64,000 nucleotides of DNA. Origin: Plectrocnemia conspersa (taxonomy: Eukaryota; Arthropoda; Insecta; Trichoptera; Polycentropodidae). The stretch lies in the NCBI GenBank assembly GCA_009617715.1, contig VTFK01000110.1, forward strand, positions 310,001-374,000, in the 5' to 3' direction. A program made the translations under genes and the position numbers. Below are positions 11,728 through 23,200 of the stretch, piece after piece (position 1 is the stretch's first letter; each line of letters begins with the position of its first letter). The notes below the pieces were generated by a model, which had not been told where the DNA came from, searched no databases, and was given only the letters and a program-made list of their open reading frames with translations.

Positions 11728-12502
11728 ACATTTTCACCAGTAGATATATATTTTGATCAGTAAAAATATAATTTATCTGGCAGGTGCTAGTAAAATTATA
11801 TGACTTCAACTTTTCCATACATAGTAATATATACATTTATAGTCCGTCCAAGATATGAACGCTCATCATAGTCATAGTATTGGTGAGAGAATATAATAGG
11901 GTGACCATGTGAAATTACAAGTGCAATTAATTTTTTACACTTTTTTTTAATTTAATTTGTTGAGGAAAGTGTAAAATATCACTTTCTTACTTTTTTTGTT
12001 CATTTATATACATATTTAACTCAAAAACATGAGAGCAGTTTTGGTATCACTCTCCAGGTTAAATATCTGTTTAATATAATATTTTTTAAAATACCAATAG
12101 AATATTACAGGATTTTTTTTATTGATTACAAAATACCACAACATGACAATAATTTATAATAAAAATATACACATTATAATTTTTAATTCAATTTCCAACG
12201 TATGGTCACCATACCCTTAAAACAGCCCTGATTTAGTATTTGTAACGTTCTCCTATCGGTGTAAACAAATTCGCGGAAAACTATGTATGTATGCATGCAT
12301 GTGTACACGTACCCTTATTTCCAATACAACGATGATGAGCGCTAACATCTTGGACGGGCTATACATACTTATCATTATTTATTTACATGCGATGTATAAA
12401 TGGTTATATTTTTCAGTGAAATCCAAATACATTTTCACCAGTAGGTATATATTTCTACTAACGAAAATTTAATTTATCCGATAGGTGCTAGTGAAATTAT
12501 AT
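11728..12502. mobile_element. Non-autonomous element with paired ~76-bp terminal modules
   Basis: Two similar modules, at 11728-11800 and 12427-12502, share TACATTTTCACCAGTAG at the left and GGTGCTAGT(A/G)AAATTATAT at the right. Each module is itself partly palindromic (TTTCACYAG / CTAGTGAAA). Just inside them, 11839-11870 and 12330-12362 are inverted copies of one another (ATGATGAGCG ... TCTTGGACGG). The nested structure suggests a foldback-like or composite MITE. No transposase is present. Confidence 0.5.
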
Positions 12503-12600
12503 ACTGTTCTAAAATGTCTCTGAAACTCAATTTGACAGTCGCGAAACGTTAATTTGCTGTTCACACCCAAACCAACCTACACAAATTAACCAAAACCAAG

Positions 12601-12656
12601 TTGACCTAATGAAAGTTTTAAAATTAATTTAAATTTTAAAACTTTCATTAGGTCAA
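12601..12656. repeat. Perfect inverted repeat, 25-bp arms
   Basis: Arms 12601-12625 and 12632-12656 (beginning TTGACCTAATGAAAG) are exact inverse copies around a 6-base spacer, able to form a long hairpin. It may be a tiny MITE or a replication-slippage inversion. Confidence 0.85.
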
Positions 12657-12880
12657 ATCTAAAATACAAACTTAGCCAACTCAACTTTCAGGAAAATAAG
12701 CGGAAGAAGAAGTACAGACAAACGTCACATCTCGCATATTGCTCCATAGTTTGTCTGCACTTCAATTTCAAACTATGTTTTAAAAATATGAAAAATATCC
12801 TTAGCGATATTACTACAAACTTCTAATATGAAAGTATTGGTAAAAGTCTATTTAAATTGAATTTTGGTTAATAGGACAGC

Positions 12881-12995
12881 ACAAAAACATTTATCACTTC
12901 TCAGAAGTCAAAAATCCACGTCAAAAGCAATAAAATCATGTCAACGCCGTTGCAGTGTGAACGCTCAGCAACGAACGTTCACACTGCAAAATTCC
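12881..12995. mobile_element. Partial copy of a palindromic MITE family
   Basis: Shares CTTCTCAGAAGTCAAAAAT and CAAAAGCAATAAAATC words with the complete palindromic copy at about 21956-22120 and with a third fragment at 21797-21860. The upstream flank (GAATTTT...AATAGGA) also matches between two copies, so the family unit is longer than the palindrome. Confidence 0.65.
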
Positions 12996-13049
12996 GTATT
13001 CTTTCTTTAAAAACTTGCAGATGTTATTTTTTCTGTAAGCCATCGTAAG

Positions 13050-13390
13050 TATACTTATCATTTTTAAAAATGACGCACAAGAGATTCAAAATTATTCCAC
13101 ACAGCCAAAACAGAACGAAAACTAGGTCAGGCTCTTAAAACTCTTCCAATTTTCAGTACCTCAATGCCTAGTGATTTTGCACATATATGCAACTCGTTAT
13201 TTTTTGGTGATGCATGGTATAAAATATAAAGTTTATCAATAAATGATTTGTACCTATTGATTCCTGAAATTTTCAATACTACATCATTTACTGATAATTC
13301 TAATCTGTGATTACCACAATTCCAAACTATAATGGAAGGAAATTTCACTATGAGGAAATTTTTCACTCCACTTTTACATCCTAAGATCAC
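13050..13390 (-). pseudogene. hAT-type transposase fragment (KIAA1586-like)
   Basis: The minus-strand frame 13390-13127 reads like the middle of KIAA1586/ZMYM-type hAT proteins: FPSIIVWNCGNHRLELSV, then INRYKSFIDKLYILYHASP and IGRVL. After a stop the expected SFRSVLAVWNNFESL segment follows in frame, at about 13090. Only around 100 residues survive; the rest of the transposase was not found nearby. Confidence 0.7.
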
Positions 13391-13399
13391 AGCACTTGC

Positions 13400-14064
13400 A
13401 CTTATTTAAGAAATCAAGAAGAGTGCTATTGAACTCACGCTGTTTCAGAACTTTACAGTCCACTCGTACACTTGCTGTAGTGACATATGTGCATCACCAC
13501 ACTGAACCACATTTTCTCATCCTCAGTTAGTTTAAAAAAAAATAAAAATAATATTGAATTGAATTTTTTTAATTCTATTAAAATGGAGTACTAAATAATA
13601 AAAATAAATTTTACATACTTTTCCACTCCTTTAAATCGAGTTTTTAATTTAAATAATAGCTCTAAAATATTTAAAGCATATTTTTAAAATTACAACTGCT
13701 ATTTTTTTGATATTTTTTGCACGTATGAAAATGAATTTAAATTTCAAGTTTTAATTCATATGCTTTTATAATTAAAATTTAATTTTGCCTGGGACGCTGA
13801 ATATCCTTAGTCCTAAATAAAGGTATGATTAGGCACGGCGTCACTTTGATGCAGGTTTTAAGTGCAGTGGCCATTTTAAGCTACTACTATTGTTTCATAC
13901 TGTAATCCGTCAGCTACTCTTTAAACTATTTATAATAGTAGGAAAATAGTGCATTGCTTAAAATTTTAACATCTAAACAAAACACATTTTATTCACTTAC
14001 TTGACTGAGTACAGACCGTCCCAAAAGGTGATTAAATAAAACATAATCTTATAAATAAAAATGT
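13400..14064. other. Intergenic AT-rich DNA between convergent genes
   Basis: No exon or complete element seen. It separates the Cdc20/hAT region from the 3' end of the SLC6 gene. Confidence 0.5.
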
Positions 14065-14070
14065 TTTATT
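14065..14070 (-). terminator. Possible polyadenylation signal of the SLC6 gene
   Basis: TTTATT on the plus strand (AATAAA on minus) lies about 220 bases beyond the stop codon at 14293. Confidence 0.3.
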
Positions 14071-14292
14071 TTACAAAATTTGTTTAATCATCAAAATAAT
14101 ATTAAAATAACAAAGCCTCATCGCTATAACACAACTCCATTCATCACCTGACGCACAAAAGCAAAAATATTTACCTTTTCGCATGCATAAAATCTATTCA
14201 ACGTATACTAACGTTGAAACTTTAAAAAATAATACATTTATAAAAATATATCTTAACATCATATGAGATACAAATAAAATGGAGGCGTAAAT

Positions 14293-17200
14293 TTATATCA
14301 CAGAAGACATGTTTTCAAACTCTTCGTTATTCCTATTGCTCTCTTCAGTCTGTTCAATGTTTAACGCTAAATTAACCGTAGTTCTCGATATAGGCTCAGC
14401 CTGGTTGATCAGACTCTCTCGGCTGAAGCTACCATCCAAGACGTTGGGTAATGTCCTTACCCGCAGACTTCTTCGGATGCTGGTCCTCAACAGATTAGCG
14501 ACGTCAACGGCCGTCGTCGTGCGACTGTCGGATTTATGTTTCAGATTGCTGTTGAAGCTCTTGTAAGCCCGTCTGAATGGCACCGTAGAGACGTCAGTCT
14601 CGTTTCTGAACTGAAAATTGTTCGGTTCCACTTGAATGTGGTTGTTAACACATTCATTAATATTAGTCAATTGACTTCTTTCGTTGTTGATCAGAATTAT
14701 TGAATAATCTGGCGGGGGAACTTCACTGGAGTTGATTGATTGACTAACAGATTCACTGATTGACATTGGTATATGAGAAGTCGTAGAACTTGACTCTCCT
14801 AATGAGTTAGCTAGCCTGAAAATTTATAAAATGATTCATTTTAAAGCTGTACTAAAATGTTATATATAGCGAATAATTATCAAATGTTTAATTAACACAC
14901 CTTCTAACACCTCTAATACTTCTTCGGAAACTTTGTCGTAACATTTTCGCTATTCTCGCCCCAGTGGCTGTTGAATACGAAGGTGGAGGAGTATACTTTG
15001 GGGGAGGATCAGCTTGAGGTGCAACTGTATTGTTTGCATTAGTGGTATCTGAAGGTGCAGTTGGTCCGGGTGTATTATTACCATTATCGTTGTTACTATT
15101 AGTGTTCAATGGATTCACGTTATTCTCGTCCATCGGTGGTCTATACAGCAATTGAATTCTCTGCAAAATTTCAGTAACTCGTTATTTATATTATCAATAA
15201 TAAATTCTAAAGCTTTAATAGTACATTAATTATATTAACATTTCATATTATATACTAACAGGAGGAGATCCTTGTGATCTTTCATTGCGTGCTTCCTAGC
15301 AGCGTGTCAAAATTTATGCATATTTATTAATATTTAAACATTTAAGTATAATAGATTGAGTAATATTAAATAATGTGGTTTTCTAATTGTGTATAAATGA
15401 GTCAAAATTCAATGGAGCACTGTACTACAATAATATAGTCACCATACATATAGAGTAATATGCAAGCCTTATCCTGGTCTATAATTCAACTAAACTATTT
15501 ATTTTATAAATGCAATTTTTTATATTTTTGTATAGTTCCCGAGTAAATACAATAGACAAGTATTGAACCAAAAAACAGTAAAAATGAGATTTTACAGTTT
15601 CATGTATAATATAATCTTTATTTTTAAACGTTGAATATGAAAAAACATACCTACCAATTGTATTATTCCACTGTATATCATTAAGCCATAAACTACACGT
15701 TGAACGTTAAAAATCAGTGATTTAATCGTTTGGTAAACAATACTTATGGTATTTTAATTAGTGCCTTGTCAGAAAGCTGTATATATTCTGTCTAAAAGTT
15801 AATAAGAATTTTTTTCTCTGAATTCGACTTTTTTGAGAACATTTCCTTATAGATTTTTCGCAAGTATTTCATAAATTTACTGCTACTTAGCATATAAGCC
15901 TTGCAAAATATAGGATATGGAGTAAATAGTTTTTTTCAATCCTACATCCAACATGCAATATAAACAAAATTTAAATTGTTTATATAATGATTAGTAATAC
16001 ATACATCTAAAATATCTGGAGGTCCCGTTGAAATGTACCGCCAAGTCTGGATGAACGCCGTGATTGGTATTACCATAATCGGCAACAGTTGAATGACGAC
16101 GCCAAATTTCTTGCATCCTATTGGCCAGTATTCGTATCCGGGTGGAGTTTTCCTCCAAGTATACAATTGCCTATACCGTCCTATTCCAAAGTCAATCACA
16201 CATAGTGCCTAAAATATATATTAATAAACTGAGTATATAAATACATACATGTATATATATTATTTCTAACTTACAATCAATACAATAGGAAGTATAACGT
16301 TCCACGTGAAACTCAATAATGGAGCGACAGCCATTGTGCATTTCTTCGATGAGTGTGGAGAAGGATAAAGAGCAGTAACGATCGTATCGCCAGAATACGG
16401 CCTTCCTCTTATCAAGAATATACCGCAGATTAGAACAACGTATATTATACAATGCCACCATGCTCCGACGACCACGTAATCTAAGAAATGTACTACGTGT
16501 ATTCCAGCCTAAAATTTATATAAGAGCACTGTAATGTACTGATTAAGTTACACGAAAAAATAAGTATGTTAATAATTACATCAGTAGTCATAGGAAGACC
16601 TAGTGTGAAGCCGAAAGCACAACTGAAAAAGGTAACCGTGGTCTCCCACGATTTCATAGTTTCAATTTTGATAGCCATAATTCCTGTTATGACACAGTGC
16701 CATATTGCTAATTGTTGAGCCACTCCGAACATGATCAGTATGAAGTAGAATAATACTGCCCAAAACGAAGACATCTGAAAATAATATTTTATTATAGATT
16801 AATATTTGGTTCGAAAAAGCCATTCTTGTTAGGTGAGGGAGATATTTGGTGAAGTGATTATTTTACTCATGAATGGATACCATTTGGGATAGCATGGAAA
16901 GCCTAAGAGAAAAAGGGAGGGTTCTAAAGCTCCAATGGTAAAAGAATAAAAAACATAGATAAGAAACTATAAATTAAATTTCTATTAAAATGTATAGGTG
17001 TATTTTTAAAAATAAAATTGAGGTTGCTACTTTTGAGTTATGGTTTATTCTTTTAAATAACACATCAGAGTATTTATATTATATTAAAATGCATACAACA
17101 ATTATAATACAACTGTTCTAAAAAATAAGTGTGTGAAAGAAAAATTGCATGAGTTGCAAAAATCTATTATTTAGGTAAATATATTATATAATATATGGAA

Positions 17201-20200
17201 TTGCTTCTAAAATACATGTATATTAAGGAAAAACAGAGTTTGTTATTTCGACTTTTTTAAGTTAAACAAATTTGACGCTAGTAAGAAAAAGTAGATGTTT
17301 TCGCTATCCTGTTCAGTTGTGATTTTGACTGCGCAAACATAAATATGTTGAGTGCCTATTTCTTTTTGACTTAATAAAATAAAGTTTCGTAAATAATAGT
17401 ATTTTTTAATATCAGAATCCATGTGTTTTAGTGTTTGTATTTTTCCTCAAATATTAAAGTTGAGACTTATATATATTTTCACTACAAACCTAAATATTTT
17501 AATATTTTTTTGTAATATTCTCCAACTTTTAAATAATCTTAAGTGAAATGTAAAGTACATATCTTAATTATATTACATCATTAACAAGTGGATCTACAAA
17601 CTTTTTCCCTTGCATTTTTTCAGCCGTGAGAAAATACATACTTTTCACATATATGTGTTAAAAGCGTAATAAATAAAATGGTTATAGCTCTTTAAAACTG
17701 GCCAAACAAGTGTAATTGTTACGGCAACGTTTGTCACGATCGGATATTCGGACAGATGAGGTGAATACGTCTCAGTTTCCCAACCATAAATAACGGTCGT
17801 TCGGTGCCTTTACAAAATAATGCTATCGTATTGTCAAGTCCCTACAAGTCAGTGGAATGTGCTACTCAGGATTACAAGTGCAACATTACAGAGTTGCCAA
17901 ATCTCCAGCTGTTCAAACTACGACGGTTATGCAAAAGCGTTTTTTATTGAAAGACATCAGACAATAAAAATTTATTTCCACCTGCAAATCATCGCAATTT
18001 GTTCTAACGTTGAGAATACGCAGAGCAAAAGATCCTAATCCATCTTGGCCATCGTATATAAGTGCGTAAATAGACACTTCCACTCAGAACACACTTCCGC
18101 CAGGAATTTTAATCAATAACTTGAACCAGATACTTCCAATTCGGACACACGAGAGTTCCCTCGAGCATCGACGAAGCAGCCACTTTCCACTTCAGATAAG
18201 CCCTGAAGCAGCTACGAAGTCTGAAATGAAGTGTTCAAGTCGATCTTAGGAGACGATTGAATTTTACGAGACGCAGATGAGGCTACGAGAAAATCACGTA
18301 TCTATAGTAATTGGACAAATTGTTTGTGTTTCAAAAGTTGCTATAAATAACTTTTCTTTCCATAAAAATAAATGCGTGACCGTTAAGTCAGCATAAAAGT
18401 ATATCATGTATTTAGAAAATACTGCAATACTATTTAATAATATAAGAACTATTATTTAATAGTATAAGAACTCTGTAGATATTTTTTAATTTACTCTCAG
18501 TTTATACTTTTCACTCGATGGACATTGTTCTTACTTATATTTATATTCTTAAAACCAAAACCAATATCACATTGGTCCTTTTAAGTTTGAGTTGAATAGT
18601 GTTCCCAATTTTTAGAGTAACTTTTTATTCTTTGATCGCCTATTTTTAGATAATGTTCATTTGAACAACCTTATTTGGCTTCATTTAAACTTGACACTAG
18701 GATGTTTCCTTCCATAATCCAACGCTTTATACTGCCATTTACCCAAACATGTGTTCAGGAATATCAGGCTTTAAACTTTTATATGGTTTCCATCTGTTTT
18801 TTATCCTTCTTTGCTACTAACATATGTGTATTTAAATATATGCACATTTAAGTTGTCACAAAATTGTTTTTTATGAGATTTATATTAGAGATTTAATTAA
18901 TCGGAATATTTCAATCACATTTTTTATCATAAGCTGCTATGGGATAATATGAAAGTTTTCGAGGTTAAAACAGATCAATTACGATGAACATATTATAATA
19001 TAATGGATACAAGTAGTAAAAAGTATTTTATATTTAAAATTCTAATCATTTAATATACGCTTTATAACTCTTAAAATCTTAGTATATCGATAATTTTATA
19101 AATCATGATTTTGTTATTATTTATGCTAATGTAGCGACTCATAGTACACAAACAAATCAAGAAATAGGGCGTATGCACGTCTGAAGTCCAGTGAGCGGTT
19201 TCCGCAGACCTAAAAGTTGTGAAGGCGTACGCCTGTGATCTACCGATTTCTATTAGCCCGCACGGTTGGGATACAGCGGGCATGCACAACCGTGTTATAA
19301 TGCGGTAGCAAAATCAAACACAACACACTCAACGTTCTGATGACTACTTCACTCCAAGTACCAACTAGGCGAATCTAGTGATATGCTTACCTTATCAGGT
19401 CCAACTATAGCCAGCGTACTCGGCACGAGTTCCGTTGCCAACTGCAATACTTGATATCCGCTCTGTGTCGAAGAATCCACACCAGGACGAAATACATGAG
19501 TGCCTAATAAGCACGCCTGATGTGTCATATATCTCACAGGCAGTGCGTTAAAAGACGAAGAACTTATCGCATGTTCATCAGATCTTAAGAACGTATAAGA
19601 GTTCATTTGCTCTAAAAATAGCAATAACAATTACAATAATAAACGCATTCATAATTTAATTATATTATGATGTACATCAACTTACCGAAACTGCCCGGCA
19701 TATAATTATAACCGTTGTGATTAATTATGTGTAGACATGTGTTGGCTAAGAACGCAGCTAATAATAATATTGCAATTGTTAGTATGATAATGCATGCACT
19801 ATCTCGCCGCAGCAACGTTCCAGGTTTGCCTTTCTTCTTGTTGTGTGATGATATTTGCATTGCACAAGCACCCAACAGGCCCCAAGTTAGAAATGCCTCT
19901 TGCGCCGCAGCCGCCCAACTCTAGATTAAAGTTAAAATTAATATTTGTTACTCTATGAATCATAGAAATGGTATAATGGAGTTCTTTTATTGAATTTTCA
20001 TAATAAAACATGTCATATATCTATGTTCCTTAATCATGCTCATTTTTAACCCTCAGATTTTTTTCTAAGCAAGCTAAATGTTTAAAAAAATGTGCCAAAC
20101 TTAAGGGATGCCTTAATAAAAATAGTATGTTATAAAATAGTTTGATCACTCACCTTACTATTTAGAAAAAATTCGCTCCATGTTGTTTCAGGAAATACGT

Positions 20201-23200
20201 TATAAATAGAGTCATGTGGCATCAACGATAGCAATTTGGCACAAAGGATGAGCGTACCGCAGATAGGCATGAATGAAAACACATAAGCGACCTAAAAATA
20301 ATATTTATATAAGTATTTTTTTTAATATGATTATATCAATAAAGAGCTTACCTTTCCATACGATCTCAAACCCTTACTCAATGACACAAAAATGATCATC
20401 CACACAACAGCTAGATTGAAAGTGAGCTGAAACTTTACGTTGCCGAACGACGACTCCGAATTTTCGATATTGTGTCTACTTAAAACAACTCCATTGAAAT
20501 AATCAGGCACAGTTTCGGACAATTTGAACGTGCCATTGTGATTCAAAACAATATCTAAAACACAATCATGTTGATTTACATAAAACATGTAACGTTTCGT
20601 CGAAAGAATATGCAAAGTGTCTCTCACCGTCTCTGTACAATCCGAACGGCTCTGCCCACCTGTATCGATCCATTTTCGTTATGAACGAATCTCTGAAGTA
20701 GACAAACATCCAAGATATGCCTATTATACTATAAACACCTATTAATGACTGAGCGATAAGTAAAGCTATGCCAACTCCTTGGAACAACGGCGATATCTTC
20801 CACATATCGACGGGGCCGGCGCAAAGCAAATGCCCCAAGCATAAATGCAATGTGAACAATGGTATTCCCATTATCAATGATAACAAGAGGAACTGTACTA
20901 TAAAATTTGCTGAAATTATAAAAAATACATTAATTTATATTAATATAGTAAGTATATATAAGATTCATAAGTCACTTTACAATTAAAAAGGTATTTATTA
21001 CTCAATGTTTCGATCAATCTCCCCAAAACAAGCGAGAAGTCGCAACATTAGTTAAAATAAGACCATATTTCCATATAAAACAGTGACACCAAACACATAA
21101 GTAAATGAATAACAATATTTATTGGACAAAGAATTAAACTACATTTTTTAAGGAATGGTTTGTCCATTACAACTTTTCAAAGGCATTCTTCTTTGTTCCT
21201 CTTCGATGATGTAGAGTTAACTTTTTATGTCCGGTAGTTAGAAAATGTTATTCATAACTTAAGCTCGGTTTTAATACTGTGATCCATATAATGCTTGAAG
21301 TACATACCTAGATACGCGCTGTGTCGTCTCAAAGATCGAGTTTAACTCTTGCAGATACAATGTGGTTGCTTAATTAGACTTAAATAAATGTGACTTTGAA
21401 ATGTCATGTACTAGTTTCAACCACCTGCTTAATTTTAGAGGTTATTCTAACAAAAATTTCGGACAACACGTCTCAAAAGTAAAAGTCATAAAAGAGAGAT
21501 CCTGTGACCAAACATTTGCATTAAAAATTGAAAATATATCACAGATCATATAAAAGTACATCCGTTAGTATCGCCAAAAAATAATTATTTATTAGGAAAG
21601 GTATAAAATACATTCTACCTTGCGCATAATACTATTGTTATGCTACCCTTGGTTACCGATCGCAGTAGTGACCATCTGGACCGTTTCTCTTTAAAGTCGT
21701 GATTAAATCAGGGATGTTATTTCAGATTTTTCCAGTGTTGGTGGTTGTTTTTTAATTTTTCCATTTCATTAAGATTCATAGTATTTTTCCGTTTAGAATC
21801 GACGTCAAAAGCAATGAAGTCATGCCGTCGACGTCGCAGTGAAAACGCTTAGTTATCTAGCACTCATAGTAAATTTTTTTATAACAATATTAAGACTTAC
21901 AATAAGTGAAAGTCGAATGAAGCATATATAAACTGAATTTTGACGAATAGGAGGGCCCAAAAAACAATTATCTCTTCTCAGACGTCAAACGCAATAAAAT
22001 CGTGCCAACACTGTCGTATTGGGAACGCTCGGCAACGAGCATTCCTGCAACAGCGCCGACACGTTTTTATTGCTTTTAACGTGAATTTTTGACTTCTGAG
22101 AAGTGATAATTGTTTTTGCGCAAAATGGACAAAGCTTAAATACTTACCATGATCACTTTAAAACAATCCCAACAATATTGATCTTGAAAACTATAGCATA
22201 ACTTGAGCCTGTTATTATGAGCTAATATATAAAAAGGATTCTCTTATTAGCCCAATAACAATTTAAGAAATCAGGTGTTACCAGTTTGCATGAAATACAG
22301 AATACTTTCAGTTGAATTATAATGAATCTCTTAAAGACTAAAACAATAGATCCGTATTAAGTGACAAATCGGGTCAATTTATTTTGTATTTTAACGATAA
22401 AGTGACTTGTGTAAATAAAGTAATTTACGTACCTCCAAAGTGAACGCTAAATATTGCAAATCTAGATATGTTAAAAATTCCGATAGTGCATCCGAGACAT
22501 GCCAACATAGAGCTGAGTCCATGTGGCCATGTGCCCAAGGGTGAAGTCTCCGCTTCAGTCCTGGTAGAAGGATTTTCTCTGACATTGTTTTCATTTGTGT
22601 TTTCAGACCTAGAAAAATATAACAAAAAAAATTAATCCATGACCAATAAGCTACTGTTTTATAAAAAAATTCATTGTCATGGTCAATGATATCAAAACCA
22701 CAATAAATCTTATTGCAATAAAAAAAGCAAGGTCAATATCGATTCACGGTTGTTATACTAAAGCAGTTTTTTATCCACATTGTCAACTACCGCATTTTTT
22801 TATATAATTTATACCTATTCATTGTGTGTTGAAAATCAATATTTTTGTAAACTGTATCAAAAATGTATGCAAATCCTAATGAATGTGCATACTATATAGT
22901 ATGTGTTTAAAACCACTGTGCAACGGTACGTATATTTAAACTGCCACAATATATCTTGCCCTTGGTGTAGTATTGAAAATTGAAATCACCATAACAACGA
23001 CTGTGGTAAACAGAGTGTACCATGGATATCTACCCCTATAGTTCACAGGTGCAGACTGGCGATAAAACAAGAGTTATTCGTATTCTAGAACTCAATTATA
23101 ACTATTTAACATCACTTAAGCATAAATAAAAATAATCAGATTTTCAAAGCACAGAAACACCAAATTAGGCGAGAGTTATTATATTGAAATAAGCACATCA

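Noticed and set aside
22391..22594. Minus frame starting MKTMSEKILLPGLKRR over SLC6 exon 2
   Set aside because: It is the wrong frame; the TM1-like translation that joins in phase to exon 3 is in the neighbouring frame.
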